A DNA stretch of 64,000 nt from Kazachstania africana CBS 2517 (GCF_000304475.1 NC_018946.1:682001-746000); one strand, 5' to 3'. Counted from the stretch's first letter, positions 9,500-20,084 are shown. Made by a program: numbers and translations. The notes: generated from the sequence alone by a model not told the origin.

Positions 9500-10789
9500 T
9501 CAGAGAGAAGCTAAAGAGTCAAATAAAACAGATATACTTTCCCCATAGTGATCACGACGAATACATTCGGCGAAGATAGGAGAGACATCAATTGTAATCA
9601 ACTTTTTGGAGTTGTTTAAACGCTCAGCAGATATTGGGTAAGTATTAGTGACAACAATCTGGTGAATGTATTCAGATTTTTCTAATTCTTCTAAACAATC
9701 ACCAGTGAAGATACCGTGTGTAGCAAGGACGTATACTCTTTTAGCACCACAATTTTGGACTAAATGTTCAGCAGCAGAGACAAAAGAGCCTGGTCTGTCA
9801 ATCATATCATCTAAGATAATCGCGGCACGGTCATGAACATTACCAACCAGAGTAATCAATTTTTCCTTTGGAACATCATCGTTGCCCTCTTCATCTTCAG
9901 AATCGCCAGCATCATATGTACCACCTAGAGCATAGGCATCATTGGTCAATAGAGACGAAGTTTCGCCATCGTCAGACTCCATAGCTACTTCGTCTGATGT
10001 AACGTCTTCTTCATCGTCACCGATAACATGACCATTACGAATTCTGGCAGTTTGAATACCATTGGTTAGAATGATATTTTCTTGTTCATTTGGATTGTCA
10101 CCTTGTCTAATAATTGGTCTATTTTTTCTTAGCATAGATTGTTTTCTTTGTTTTAATTGTTTTAGGTCTCTATTTTGAGAATAAAGATCCTTAGAACGAC
10201 GACGATCTGTATGAATCATTGCGAAGTTGATCTGTAAGGAGTCGGCCAAAGCGGTAACTCTCTTAGTGCCACCAGCATTTTTAGAGACAACAACGGCATC
10301 TTTGTAATCTGGGATATTTTCTCTGATCCATTTGGCTAAACTTGGACCACCATACAAGTTATCGACTGGTTTAGTGAAGAAGCCTTGCATTTGAGAGGCA
10401 TGTAAGTCCATAGAGACCACATGGTCAGCACCTGCCATAATTAACAAATTAGCTAACATTCTTGCGGTGATAGCACCTCTGTGTTTTTTCATTTTACATT
10501 GCTTTGAGTATGGAAATTGAGGAATGACGGCCGTAATTTTTCTTGCTGAACCCCCTCTGCATGCAGAGACCAAAATCAGAAGTTCCATGATATGGTCATT
10601 AATAGTTGGAGAACCAGATTGAATGACGTACACATCCTCGTCACGAACGGATACGCCGATTTGAACAGAAGTTTCACCATTAGCGAATTTCTTCAAAGTG
10701 CATGGAGCTGGCTCAATACCTAATCTTTCACAAACTTGGTTACCTAATTCTGGATGAGAATTACCTACAAAAACCTTGCACTTACGCAT
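9500..10789 (-). CDS. PRS1: Ribose-phosphate pyrophosphokinase subunit (Prs1)
   Basis: Prs1 is part of PRPP synthetase, which makes 5-phosphoribosyl-1-pyrophosphate from ribose-5-phosphate and ATP for nucleotide, His and Trp synthesis. The product is 429 residues (S. cerevisiae Prs1 is 427). The N-terminal half carries the family's start (RKCKVFVGNSHPELG) and VVSMDLHASQMQGFF. The C-terminal PRPP-binding region reads AIILDDMIDRPGSFV. Between them is the non-homologous insertion typical of Prs1 (about residues 200-310, Lys/Arg-rich and then very acidic), known in S. cerevisiae to link Prs1 to cell-integrity signalling. PAC and RRPE-like sites lie 250-320 bp upstream. LOT5 follows directly; FAS1, which lies between them in S. 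cerevisiae, is absent. Confidence 0.96.
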   Translation of the reverse strand: MRKCKVFVGNSHPELGNQVCERLGIEPAPCTLKKFANGETSVQIGVSVRDEDVYVIQSGSPTINDHIMELLILVSACRGGSARKITAVIPQFPYSKQCKMKKHRGAITARMLANLLIMAGADHVVSMDLHASQMQGFFTKPVDNLYGGPSLAKWIRENIPDYKDAVVVSKNAGGTKRVTALADSLQINFAMIHTDRRRSKDLYSQNRDLKQLKQRKQSMLRKNRPIIRQGDNPNEQENIILTNGIQTARIRNGHVIGDDEEDVTSDEVAMESDDGETSSLLTNDAYALGGTYDAGDSEDEEGNDDVPKEKLITLVGNVHDRAAIILDDMIDRPGSFVSAAEHLVQNCGAKRVYVLATHGIFTGDCLEELEKSEYIHQIVVTNTYPISAERLNNSKKLITIDVSPIFAECIRRDHYGESISVLFDSLASL

Positions 10790-11040
10790 GAATAAATGAT
10801 TAGATGCTTTAAAAAATTGTATCGATGAAAAAGGGAATAATACTCTTCTAATATAAAGAGATCAAATGAAGACTGTGCCCAAAAGAGGGATGAACGTTTA
10901 GACCAGACTGCTAGGATATATCAATATCATCCAAAGTAAAAAACAAGACAAGAAATAAGATATAAAACTCCTAATAACTATAAATCTATCAATGCTCATC
11001 TATTAAATTTAGTATTTAGTTTTTCAATTTAATGAAAAAA

Positions 11041-11110
11041 AAAAATTTTCATACTCGCTCATCTCCGACGGATGAATTAGAGCTTAGGGCTCTAATCCAG
11101 GCGATGAGCT
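11041..11110 (-). promoter_or_regulatory. PAC/RRPE cluster upstream of PRS1
   Basis: An RRPE-like element (TGAAAATTTTT on the minus strand, 11041-11051), a PAC core (GCTCATC, 11057-11063) and a full PAC motif (GCGATGAGCT, 11101-11110) lie 250-320 bp upstream of the PRS1 start. In S. cerevisiae PAC binds Dot6/Tod6 and RRPE binds Stb3, coupling ribosome-biogenesis genes to growth. The rest of 10790-11304 shows no gene. Confidence 0.65.
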
Positions 11111-11304
11111 TGCTGAGCTTCTCTTAATGGTGAATGGTGAGACATTCCTGGAGGCCTGGACAGTGTGGCCTGCCAGATTTGGCAGCTAGACAGAGTCTTG
11201 TAAAGGAATAGGGCGGAGAATCTAAACTAGATATACTGTTATGTACGTTCTTTATATTAGCCAGCTATGAATGGTGAAAGGATCTTCTTATGCATTAGTT
11301 GTAC

Positions 11305-12150
11305 TTATGTGTTTCTGAAATGCTTTTGGCCAGTGATGTTCTGGTTTGTGTAAAATTCTAATGACATGCCTGCGTCTGTTTCATCTCTGGTGATGAGCTG
11401 ATTCATGAAAGAATCACCATCCAAATCGTCAGCTGAACCTATATTTTGGAAAGTTGCATTCTGGTTCTTCAAAATCTCACTTAAACCGGTAAACACAGCA
11501 TTATCATCGTCTATGCCTTGCATATCCTCGTTTTCGTCCTCATCTTCTTCGTCATCGTCGTTACTATGCAGTTCCATGGCCATTGCTAGGGCATTATTAC
11601 AATTTTTGACCAGCTCATCACCTCTGTTTGTTCCAAAATTCATGAAAGTGAACAAATTTTCAATTTCGCTGTTATAATGTCTATCGTACATGGAATATTT
11701 TGGGCGTAAAGTTATTTCGACACTCTTCATGACATTTGTGTTTGCTTCGAAGTTTTCATGGGGGAAAAATTGGGACAATGTTGGATCTACTTCTAACGTT
11801 AAAAGTACTTCTAGTCTATGGCCTTCATTCTCGTTCGTCAGTGACCTCGAACCATGGTATAGTATGCTTGAATAGGGAATTTGTAAACCGTGCCCTAATA
11901 TATTAAACCACAATATTACGTTTGTATTCAGTATGAAAAGTTCCACATTTTCTAATTTTTGGGATTCATTTCCTGTCAATAGGCTCAAAATAAGGTCTCT
12001 ACCCCCACCGAGAAGAAGTACATCGTGTTCGTTACCTTGTAAGCCTGAGATAAGTCGAGGCTGTGTCTTTTTGTACTCAACATACGCTATAACGTTCTCC
12101 ACAGTGGGCTTGATCGTTGCAATATCACATGTAGCTCTTGGGGTCTTCAT
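11305..12150 (-). CDS. LOT5: Lot5-family protein (pICln-like fold)
   Basis: This is the orthologue of S. cerevisiae LOT5 (YKL183W), a protein of unknown function whose expression rises at low temperature. The product is 281 residues (306 in S. cerevisiae). It has a conserved N-terminal half (RLISGLQGNEHDVLLLGGGRD, then VELFILNTNVILWFN) resembling the PH-like pICln/Lot5 fold, and a strongly acidic patch near residues 195-215 as seen in pICln proteins. Its position between PRS1 and SPE1 in the same orientation matches YKL181W-YKL184W. The first ATG is used. Confidence 0.9.
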   Translation of the reverse strand: MKTPRATCDIATIKPTVENVIAYVEYKKTQPRLISGLQGNEHDVLLLGGGRDLILSLLTGNESQKLENVELFILNTNVILWFNILGHGLQIPYSSILYHGSRSLTNENEGHRLEVLLTLEVDPTLSQFFPHENFEANTNVMKSVEITLRPKYSMYDRHYNSEIENLFTFMNFGTNRGDELVKNCNNALAMAMELHSNDDDEEDEDENEDMQGIDDDNAVFTGLSEILKNQNATFQNIGSADDLDGDSFMNQLITRDETDAGMSLEFYTNQNITGQKHFRNT

Positions 12151-12435
12151 AGTCTCATGGATATTGCTCTATGAGTGCTCTTTCAGGCCAAACTTACCAG
12201 CAGATGAGTGGATAATCTTAATCTAAATTTTTAGAGCATAAATTTCTTCTTCGCATAATTTAATATGTAAATCAAAAAATAAGTTTAACTATATTGATAG
12301 AGGTATATACGTTTGGAAAGTACATATATTTGTGGAATGTTTACGGATGACATTGGTATATTTGTAAGGAATATTTTTCTTTCTTTCGCTCAATCTTGTT
12401 GCCTTGATTGCAGTACAATGAGGGTTTTACCCAAG

Positions 12436-13830
12436 TCATATAGAGGATTCGTTTATGTATATAGTGCTGACATTTTGATCAAAGCCATTGAATGGAGTGG
12501 CTGCTGAGGATGTGTAGGCTCCAAGACCTGGGAAGTAGAACCAATCGCCCACTATCAAATCGTGTTTCATATAGTATTCTTTAGCGATACAGTCTAAACC
12601 ATCACATGTTGGACCCCAGATGGAAACTTTAAATGGATGGGATTTGGTAGGTACTGATGAAGTAGAATCGAAATCGAAATAATGGAATTGATTGTCATGG
12701 TATAGGGTCCGTGGTATTGGTTCTTGGTGATCAAATAGAATGCAGTTCATGTTACCATATACACCGTCATTGATGTAAATCATAGATTCATTTTCGTTAA
12801 TTTTCCGCTTGGCAATGACGTGGGCAGCTAGAGTGAATGTGGTGGCTACGAAGTATCTACCTGGTTCTGCGATGACTTTTAAATCCTTAAAAGCCTCTTC
12901 TGGGAAAAATTCTTCCAATGCCATATTTAAGACAGCTGAAGATTCTCTAAAGGATTCTAATTGGAATCCACCACCGACATCTAAAATCTTGAATCTTGGG
13001 AAATCAAATTCGTTGACTGCAACGTCGAAAACGAATCTGGAATCTCTTACGGCTTTGTATAGTGAACTGAAATCAGAAGCTCCTGAACCAACGTGGAAAC
13101 TGACACCGACTAAGTTTAATTGTAATTCTTTACATTTGGCAATTAAAGTTCTAACAGATTCAAGGTCTGCACCATACTTGGTTGACAACCGACATTGAGC
13201 AGTGGAATCATCGGTGGTGATTCTTAGTATGACTTCGGCATCTGGATGGAATTTTTTAATTTTGCACAATTCTTCTACATTGTCGAAAGTCATTTTGTTG
13301 ACACCTCTAGACTGAGCAAATCTGATATAGGAGGAAACTTTGCACGGGTTAGCATAGACGATTCTTTCTGGAGAAACACCCATACTCAAGATAGTTTCGA
13401 TTTCCACTTTTGAAGCACAATCGAAATTAACACCGAATGATGCCAATCTTCTCAAAATATTGATATCATTGTTACATTTAACAGCGTAAAATGGTTGAAT
13501 TCTTGGTAACTCAGATTTCCAGTTATTGTACAAGTTGCGTAACTCATTCATATCGCAGATAAAAAAAGAATTTTCTTCTCCAGGTTCACATGTGTCGTCA
13601 TTAACCCTTGTGACATGATCTTCCAACGCTTTGGAAATGGCATCGTGTGATGGTTCAATGGCAACTTCGGAGATTCTTGGGTCATTTTTCAAAGACAGCA
13701 TATATTGAGATAATGCCTCATCATTTTTTTCACTTCTAATGCTGATCTCATTGTAAGCATCGACCAAAGTACTTGTCGAATTATTCGATGTTCCGAGGGG
13801 ATTATTCCTTTCAACAGCTAAAAGAGACAT
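12436..13830 (-). CDS. SPE1: Ornithine decarboxylase
   Basis: This enzyme makes putrescine from ornithine, the first step of polyamine synthesis, using PLP in the cytoplasm. The product is 464 residues from the ATG at 13830 (466 in S. cerevisiae); the open frame continues to a TTG at 13893 without homology. Fold-type III features are present: PLP lysine K118 in PFYAVKCNND, HVGSG at 246-250, GGGF at 286-289, EPGRY at 322-326 and catalytic Cys409 in WGPTCDGLDC. In yeast, antizyme controls the protein's turnover through the N-terminal region, which here is long and Ser/Asn-rich. It sits between LOT5 and ASH1 as in YKL183W-YKL185W. Confidence 0.97.
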   Translation of the reverse strand: MSLLAVERNNPLGTSNNSTSTLVDAYNEISIRSEKNDEALSQYMLSLKNDPRISEVAIEPSHDAISKALEDHVTRVNDDTCEPGEENSFFICDMNELRNLYNNWKSELPRIQPFYAVKCNNDINILRRLASFGVNFDCASKVEIETILSMGVSPERIVYANPCKVSSYIRFAQSRGVNKMTFDNVEELCKIKKFHPDAEVILRITTDDSTAQCRLSTKYGADLESVRTLIAKCKELQLNLVGVSFHVGSGASDFSSLYKAVRDSRFVFDVAVNEFDFPRFKILDVGGGFQLESFRESSAVLNMALEEFFPEEAFKDLKVIAEPGRYFVATTFTLAAHVIAKRKINENESMIYINDGVYGNMNCILFDHQEPIPRTLYHDNQFHYFDFDSTSSVPTKSHPFKVSIWGPTCDGLDCIAKEYYMKHDLIVGDWFYFPGLGAYTSSAATPFNGFDQNVSTIYINESSI

Positions 13831-14147
13831 CGTTCGCTCTATTTTCTTCTCTATACTAGATAGACACTTCAATTGAAAACGCTCGACTACCAATATTCAC
13901 CTCGACAGGGGCTTTATATACAGCTTTCTTTCGAGGAATTTGCTCATGAGAAGTTAATAACATCGTTCGAAAGAAAATTTTTTTTCCTCTCTCAGCTCAT
14001 TGCGGGTCTCATCGCCAAATTGATCAGCGACGCTGAAAAAAACAAGAGGGGCATCGAGATTCCCATTGAGAGGATTACTGTTAGTGAGCATATAAAGAGC
14101 GCTTAATATATAATTCTATGTACGCTTATATGATTGGGTAGAGTGGA
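13831..14147. other. SPE1 upstream region
   Basis: This 317-bp stretch lies between ASH1 (3' end) and SPE1 (5' end), both on the minus strand. It should hold the SPE1 promoter and leader. I see no additional gene; a plus-strand frame here is a chance opening. Confidence 0.4.
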
Positions 14148-15764
14148 TTAGTTGCGTCTGGTTTCAGTGATGTGGTTGCAGAAGAGACAACGGAAGCCGG
14201 TTTGAGTGATGCCGTCGATGGCCATTACTTCGAGGCCGTTGGATTTCATTATATTCAATTCGCTCTTCGTTGGAATCTTTCTGCAAGTGTCGTTCAAACA
14301 TCTGGTTCTTGTTTTCTTGTACCTGAGACCACAAGAATTGCACAATTGGTCTTGCTTTCTTGGTGACCAAGATGGCCTCCAGCAGGGGGAATCTGACGTA
14401 TGACATGAAACGCATTCTCTCGTACTGGTAGTAGTGGATGTGCCATTGGAAGTTTTTTTCTTGTAGTGACGAACTGGACTCTGAGGTGGAGACTCGATAA
14501 TGGGGAACTTGTGATACCTTGGTGGCGTCTTGCTTCTCCTGGTTCCTGTCGTCGTCCTGGGGGATGCGTTAGGCGAGGCTGTAGGAGATAATGCAGGAGA
14601 AGAAGATAACTTAGGAACATCGATATTGGTGTTGCTAATTTTCATTATTACGTGTCTGTTCGTACCAATAAATGTTGGTGAAGACAACGTGGATGATAAT
14701 TTGTTCCAAGAGTAGGTGTTTTTCTTTGTGACTTTTTTCGATGTCTTTGACAACACATCTCTATTACTCAACAATTTTTTCAATTGTAAAGCTTTGAAAC
14801 TGTTTGTCTTCTTATGACCTGGGGTGCTTGGAGTATTCATTATCTGTTCTTTGACCGTATTAACCAATTTCTCACTGACGAAAGGTGTGAATAATTGCGT
14901 AGTTGTCGATTTGCACTGTGGCGACTTATTTACACTACTACGCCTGGGAGACATTGGCGGAGTCACTGGAGTAATCTCATTTTCAAATAAGTATGGGAAT
15001 GACGATACAGTACCATTATCATCGAAGAATTTTTCAAATTGATTCATTGGTTTTAACACTGAGGGAATGATAAATTCTTTTTGAAGTGATAATAACGTGC
15101 CAGATAAATTTTCGTAGTCAATTTTCTTAAATTGTTCATAATTCTCATTTCTACAATAGTCCACTAAATTATTTTTCCAATGTTTGGTCTTTACTGAAGT
15201 ATCGGGATACACAGATGAACTTTCTTGTATCTTGGGATCCGGCAACAGTTTCAAATGTTTTAAAGAGGGCAATTCTATGTTTGCAGCCTCTGTTTTCTTA
15301 TTCAACTGTGTCAGAAGATTGACAGAATTGAGATTTGTATCACGTACATTACCTAAATTTAACAAACTTAACGAAGCTTGTTCAGAGTCCGAACTGCCTG
15401 TTTCTTTGTAAAAGGCCAATTGGGCTTTCGAAAATTCTGGAGATGTGCTTGGCGTGATAATTGTTTCATAATTTTGGGTACTATATTTGAAATGGTGTGG
15501 TGATGCTGGTGCTGTTAACGACTTATTGGTGGTAGTGTTGAGAACGTTAATGGGTGGTAGTACAGGTGACACGTTGACAGATGACGATAAAAATTTATAA
15601 GATCTTTGAGATTTGCTGCCATTGTTGTGTGTCTTTTTTGTAAGTTTATTTGGAATTCTAGGAGGCAACAGTAATAGATTATCGAAGAAGGAAGTACTTT
15701 TATGAATTCCTGGTCCGGCAGATGAGGATCTGTAACGATAAGTGCTTTTGATTGAAGTTGACAT
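14148..15764 (-). CDS. ASH1: GATA-type transcriptional repressor Ash1
   Basis: This is the orthologue of Ash1 (YKL185W), the daughter-cell repressor of HO whose mRNA is carried to the bud tip in S. cerevisiae. The product is 538 residues (588 in S. cerevisiae). Residues 1-440 are Ser/Thr/Pro-rich and disordered with several SP/TP sites (possible Cdk targets). A GATA zinc finger starts at about residue 451 ([12 protein letters not shown], then [11 protein letters not shown]). A second set of cysteines follows (CLNDTC and CLFC near the C-terminus) and may bind another zinc. The upstream region shared with MTR2 carries CCAGC-type sites that could bind Swi5, the known activator of ASH1; that link is inference. 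Confidence 0.93.
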   Translation of the reverse strand: MSTSIKSTYRYRSSSAGPGIHKSTSFFDNLLLLPPRIPNKLTKKTHNNGSKSQRSYKFLSSSVNVSPVLPPINVLNTTTNKSLTAPASPHHFKYSTQNYETIITPSTSPEFSKAQLAFYKETGSSDSEQASLSLLNLGNVRDTNLNSVNLLTQLNKKTEAANIELPSLKHLKLLPDPKIQESSSVYPDTSVKTKHWKNNLVDYCRNENYEQFKKIDYENLSGTLLSLQKEFIIPSVLKPMNQFEKFFDDNGTVSSFPYLFENEITPVTPPMSPRRSSVNKSPQCKSTTTQLFTPFVSEKLVNTVKEQIMNTPSTPGHKKTNSFKALQLKKLLSNRDVLSKTSKKVTKKNTYSWNKLSSTLSSPTFIGTNRHVIMKISNTNIDVPKLSSSPALSPTASPNASPRTTTGTRRSKTPPRYHKFPIIESPPQSPVRHYKKKTSNGTSTTTSTRECVSCHTSDSPCWRPSWSPRKQDQLCNSCGLRYKKTRTRCLNDTCRKIPTKSELNIMKSNGLEVMAIDGITQTGFRCLFCNHITETRRN

Positions 15765-16525
15765 GAAATCTTATTGAATATTAATAATTGAGGAAGAATA
15801 AATAAAAAGAGAAAGGTTTGGGATATGCTAGTATGGTGGTGATGGATGGTAGCAAAATAAAAGAAGAGTGAGACTCACCTAAAGGACATTTTTTCGCTAG
15901 TAGATTAATTAACCAGAATAGATATATATATATATATATATATATACGTCAAAGAGGGGATCAAGTCTGTGTAAGAAGAAAGGAAAATGACATTGCTGGG
16001 TTAAAAACTGATCGGCAATACTTTTGCTTGCTTTTCATTCCGTTAGTGGTAATCATAGATCAGGTACTAAAAATAGAGGAGTCAGTAATGCTGAACTCGA
16101 TGGTCTTCCTTCCAAATTGGAATCAAGTTTATTGTAGCTTGCCATCCCAATTAAATTCTAGAATGACCATTTTGGGACATGTCGGTGTTCCATTTAGGAC
16201 ATGTCCCGAAGGAGTAAAATAAAATCACTTACTTTTCCGAAAGAGGAAGAAAAATGCGTTCCTTCGGGAAAAGATGACAGAAAACAGTAATTGTTTCCTA
16301 AACAGGGGATAGAAATGGCTGGCGCCAAGAAAAATAAATATGTTGGTCGGTGTGGCACCGGAAGATTTTCGGACAGAACGTACTTTAGTACCCGGCTTTT
16401 AACGTTTTTAACGATGTTTTATTTTTCCAAGTTACCATAAAAATTTTAAGTAGTAAATGGCTAAGAGAGGGTGATGTGAAGCCATGAAAGGAAGAACCGA
16501 TAGGTAGGAAAACGAATACAGCATA
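15765..16525. promoter_or_regulatory. Divergent ASH1/MTR2 promoter region
   Basis: This 761-bp region separates divergent ASH1 and MTR2. It contains a 25-bp alternating AT tract at 15922-15946 and CCAGC-type motifs (minus-strand GCCAGC at about 16319-16324, and CCAGC near 15994) that resemble Swi5/Ace2 sites. No gene is supported. Confidence 0.45.
15922..15946. repeat. (AT)n microsatellite
   Basis: This is an uninterrupted alternating A/T tract of 25 bp in the ASH1 upstream region, about 160 bp from the ASH1 start. It may double as a TATA-type element. Confidence 0.9.
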
Positions 16526-17065
16526 ATGAACACAGGTAATGCAGCAAGCACCACACAACAGCCACATATAACAGAAACTTTTGTACAGAAAATCCTAGCG
16601 CATCTAGATAATACAGACATAAACAAGTTAAATGATTTCTTAAGTCTCTTCAAACCGGGTGGCGCATCGAAGATCATATTCAATAGCCAACCTTTCAACG
16701 ATCCTATGGTGTTTCTCACAATGTGGCAACAACAGGTTGTCACCACTCAACACAGTCTGACTTCGATAGATTACCACGTGATTCCTGGTTCGGGGACGCT
16801 CATATGCAACGTTAATGCAAAAGTAAGGTTCGATGAAAGTGGTAGAGATAAAGCGGGGCAGGATTCTATCATAAGAGACAATACTACTATGACCACTAGT
16901 AACAATCAATCGAATAGAAGGAATCTCTGGGGACCATATTTTGGCATATCTTTACAATTAATCATTGACGATAGAATCTATAGAAATGATTTCAATGGGG
17001 TCATCGGTTGTTTCAATTATAATATGGTATACAAACCAGAAGATACGTTAATCAAGATAAATTAG
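16526..17065 (+). CDS. MTR2: mRNA export factor Mtr2
   Basis: Mtr2 pairs with Mex67 to carry mRNPs and pre-60S subunits through the nuclear pore. The product is 179 residues (184 in S. cerevisiae). It has an NTF2-like fold, and long stretches are nearly identical to the family: FVQKILAHLDNTDINKL near the start, DYHVIPGSGTLICNVN, VRFDESGRDKAGQD, and LWGPYFGISLQLIIDDRI to the end KPEDTLIKIN. The gene is divergent from ASH1, as in YKL185W/YKL186C. Confidence 0.96.
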   Translation: MNTGNAASTTQQPHITETFVQKILAHLDNTDINKLNDFLSLFKPGGASKIIFNSQPFNDPMVFLTMWQQQVVTTQHSLTSIDYHVIPGSGTLICNVNAKVRFDESGRDKAGQDSIIRDNTTMTTSNNQSNRRNLWGPYFGISLQLIIDDRIYRNDFNGVIGCFNYNMVYKPEDTLIKIN

Positions 17066-17885
17066 ACTATATAGATTTTTTTTTAATTTCTGCACACGTA
17101 AGTAAGTACCCTCTTCTATACAATCATCGTCATTTCATTTCAACCCTTTTTATGCGGATTCTCCGCTTCTTTACCCATCGATCGTTACATGCATCATCAG
17201 ATGGTATGCCTCTTGTTCCCTTTCAAGGGCCCACTCGTATCCCAGTATGGAAAAAGGATCAATGATCCAACGCTGACGACATATACGTATGCAACATTTG
17301 TTGAGAAGAAGGAGCTTCCTTTTAGCACTTACGGGAAACAGATTTACAGATATGTTTACTCATGTTTGAAATTAACTTTTAGCTTCTTGTTGGATTAGTC
17401 CCCACTATTTCGAGGGTTCCCACAGTCTGGACGCGGTACCGAGAGGAAAAACTAACAAAAATATTAACAGCTTGCACTGAATGATAGTCATAGAGTGGAA
17501 AAACAATTGTTGAAAACCCTCGATGAGCAACACTCCTAGGAAAAGCGGGTTCTTTAGGTGCAGCACGTCTACTACAGATTGGTCAAATGGAAGTAAAAAC
17601 GGTTTTTTTCTTGAAATATGCAGGTGTCACTTTCCCAAACGATAATTAAGGTGGGGAAAGTGAAGAAAAAAGTCGATGAGCTTCATGGTGAACCTTTGAA
17701 AAATGGCAGTATACAATTGTTCAACAAGGGCTAGTGGATAGGACGATGCACACTTTTTTTTGAAAAAACAAATGTGTATATGCTACATGAAATTCTATAA
17801 ATACCTTACTTATCGCAATTTTCACTTGGTTCGATGGTCTCTCTTGGGTTCTTGCTAAAACAACAAAGACGACAACTTATCCACA
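17066..17885. promoter_or_regulatory. Upstream region of the YKL187C orthologue
   Basis: This 820-bp region has no supported gene; the 69-codon plus-strand frame at 17189 resembles nothing known. It contains the inverted repeat GCGGA-N3-TCCGC (17154-17166, i.e. CGG-N5-CCG) and the palindrome CGGTACCG (17434-17441), both of the type bound by Zn2Cys6 regulators. Which factor would bind is unknown. Confidence 0.4.
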
Positions 17886-20084
17886 ATGCTTTCCCATAAT
17901 TCAAGGCCTTTCAATGTGCTTCTAATACTCATTTCTATCGTTTTACTGTTTGCGACATTCATACTCACCATTGTTGGTACAGCCGGCTCGACTTCAAATT
18001 ATAATCCGATTAACAGGATTTACCTAGGTGATGCAGATATTTCACATATTAATGTGACAAAGGTCTTACCACAATTTGACTCGACCCTAAAAATCTTAGG
18101 TACCAATATGTTAAATCAAAGTAACACCGTCGAATCAATCTTCCATTCCATAAGCGGCATTGCATCGAATGAAAGTTCTTTAGCCGCACTGCTACAAATC
18201 TTATCCACAACAGAAAATACTGACGCAACGGTGGATTCAATGTTGGATTTATCAAAATTATTATTAGATGATTCTTCATCTCAAATGGCTACGGCCATGT
18301 TGGCTCAAATTAATCAACTATTTGATGCCTCTAGTAATGACACTATGACTTTACTTTCATTAGAAACATTAATTGGCTTAGAACTGCAAAATAACTCTAA
18401 TTCAAACGTCACCGCCATGACATTGAACTTGTTGAATGGTTCCAGTAATCCACTAGATTCAGTAAAGAACCTAGAAACATTAAATGATTTATCCACTGAT
18501 GATAAAGAAAATTTGGTACCTGTTTTTGAATTATTCCAAAATACAAACAATGCCACTGGATTAATGGCCAGTTTGGCAACTGTGATGTCTAATGGCGAAT
18601 CTATTTCAGGTAGTAGAGCAACTTTGCTATTGACGGCTTTGCAGTCACAATTGGCTAGTGGCGCCAATGTATCGTCAGTTATAAGTTCGCTTTCCGGATT
18701 GATCACCAGTGATGAAAGACCAGTAGTCAATGCAATTGCTGACATCTTAGAATATTCCACAGATACTAACACTACTCTTTCTATCTTAGAAGAGTTAGTA
18801 TCAAATAATGTCACTTCGTCAGAATATGCTAGGACCGCGTTAACTTCATTGGCTTCAATTGTAGCCGATTCTAGTAACACTACAAACGCTCTTATGACCG
18901 TCTCCGAACTTTCGAACGCATCAATATCAAACTCAACTTTAACTACAATGCAACTTGCCTCACTAACGAGTTTACTTGAGTCATCAAATGATGAAGGTAC
19001 CACAATATCAGTACTTTCCAATTTACAAAATGCAATGACCAGTAGCAGTACTATTGTTGAATCTGTTCCATCACTATTCACTCTACTTTCATCATCCAGC
19101 GATCCTATGGGTACTTATCGAGCTCTCGTCGTGATAGTAGGATGGGCCCATGACAATCCTAGCGAATTCCAATCCACTTTGACTTTACTAGAGAATTATA
19201 AAAATGCACCAAACAAGGTTACTTCAGAACAATTAATTGAAATGTCACCAGACTTATTGGAATTTTTGAATGTTGCCACCAGCTACAGAATTGCTATCTT
19301 TAATTTGTGCAAAGCTAATGCAAATAACGAAATTCTTTCATGTTCTAAGCCACATGCCGTACAGAATCTGGATATCAGAGCAATCATTTACGAGTCATTG
19401 GAGGACTCCGATTTCAAACCTTTCATGGATGCATTGGATATCCAAGCGGACGATTTACATTTGGAAGGTAAATTATTACATAGAGAACATGAATATGTGT
19501 CAGCAGTTAGAGCAATCCTGGCGCTCAATTTATTAACTATTATTTTCAGTTTCTTCCTAATCGTCGTATTGATTATACTTTTATTCAAATTCAGAATTAT
19601 CGGAATTATTTCCGTTGTAATGGCATTTTGTGTTGCATTATTTTCAATATTGAGTGGTATAATCACTGCTGTTATTGCTGAAGTAATCAAATCAGGAACT
19701 TACGAGGATAATTATGGAGTTGTTTACAAGAGTGGACAAAATTATATGGGATTGATATGGAGTGGCTTTGCCTTTGCCTTCATTAGTTTCTTCTTAATTG
19801 TTTGGTATGTCGTTCGTTACAGAAAGATGCTCAAAGCAGAAAGAGAAGAACAAGAAAAAGGAAACTACTATAATGATGTTGTCGACGATGTCAGTAGTAC
19901 CGAACTCGATGCCAATGCTGCTATGGACACTTCAGACACTATTAGTAGCGTTGAAAGACAAAAGAACAGCGCTGCTATCACAACAACTAATGGCAACTCT
20001 AACGAAAAGATGAATTCCGAATCTAACTATGTCATCTCGGACAGTAGTGGAGAAGATCAAGTTCCAAACGGAAATATAGTTTAA
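17886..20084 (+). CDS. FAT3: Membrane glycoprotein of the YKL187C (Fat3)/Ina1 family
   Basis: By position (YKL186C-YKL187C-YKL188C) and architecture this is the orthologue of YKL187C, reported to affect fatty-acid uptake and paralogous to INA1/YLR413W. The product is 732 residues. One N-terminal membrane segment (about 11-31) is followed by a large Ser/Thr/Asn-rich region (35-530) with very many N-glycosylation sequons. Three C-terminal membrane segments follow (about 542-567, 570-600, 620-643) with a charged cytoplasmic tail. This resembles the SUR7/PalI layout. The extracellular part is built of recurring Leu/Ser-rich helices of about 40 residues (see findings). The function stated for the family is weakly established. 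Confidence 0.85.
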   Translation: MLSHNSRPFNVLLILISIVLLFATFILTIVGTAGSTSNYNPINRIYLGDADISHINVTKVLPQFDSTLKILGTNMLNQSNTVESIFHSISGIASNESSLAALLQILSTTENTDATVDSMLDLSKLLLDDSSSQMATAMLAQINQLFDASSNDTMTLLSLETLIGLELQNNSNSNVTAMTLNLLNGSSNPLDSVKNLETLNDLSTDDKENLVPVFELFQNTNNATGLMASLATVMSNGESISGSRATLLLTALQSQLASGANVSSVISSLSGLITSDERPVVNAIADILEYSTDTNTTLSILEELVSNNVTSSEYARTALTSLASIVADSSNTTNALMTVSELSNASISNSTLTTMQLASLTSLLESSNDEGTTISVLSNLQNAMTSSSTIVESVPSLFTLLSSSSDPMGTYRALVVIVGWAHDNPSEFQSTLTLLENYKNAPNKVTSEQLIEMSPDLLEFLNVATSYRIAIFNLCKANANNEILSCSKPHAVQNLDIRAIIYESLEDSDFKPFMDALDIQADDLHLEGKLLHREHEYVSAVRAILALNLLTIIFSFFLIVVLIILLFKFRIIGIISVVMAFCVALFSILSGIITAVIAEVIKSGTYEDNYGVVYKSGQNYMGLIWSGFAFAFISFFLIVWYVVRYRKMLKAEREEQEKGNYYNDVVDDVSSTELDANAAMDTSDTISSVERQKNSAAITTTNGNSNEKMNSESNYVISDSSGEDQVPNGNIV

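Noticed and set aside
12436..13893. Longer starts at TTG or GTG for SPE1, VAM6, PRP5, ALG7, ERT1, ISW1 and the RMD9-family gene
   Set aside because: Nuclear yeast genes start at ATG almost without exception, and homology in each case begins at or near the first in-frame ATG.
18314..19081. 255-codon minus-strand frame inside the YKL187C orthologue
   Set aside because: It is antisense to a Ser/Thr/Asn-rich coding region whose codon composition keeps the opposite frame open; no similarity to any family.
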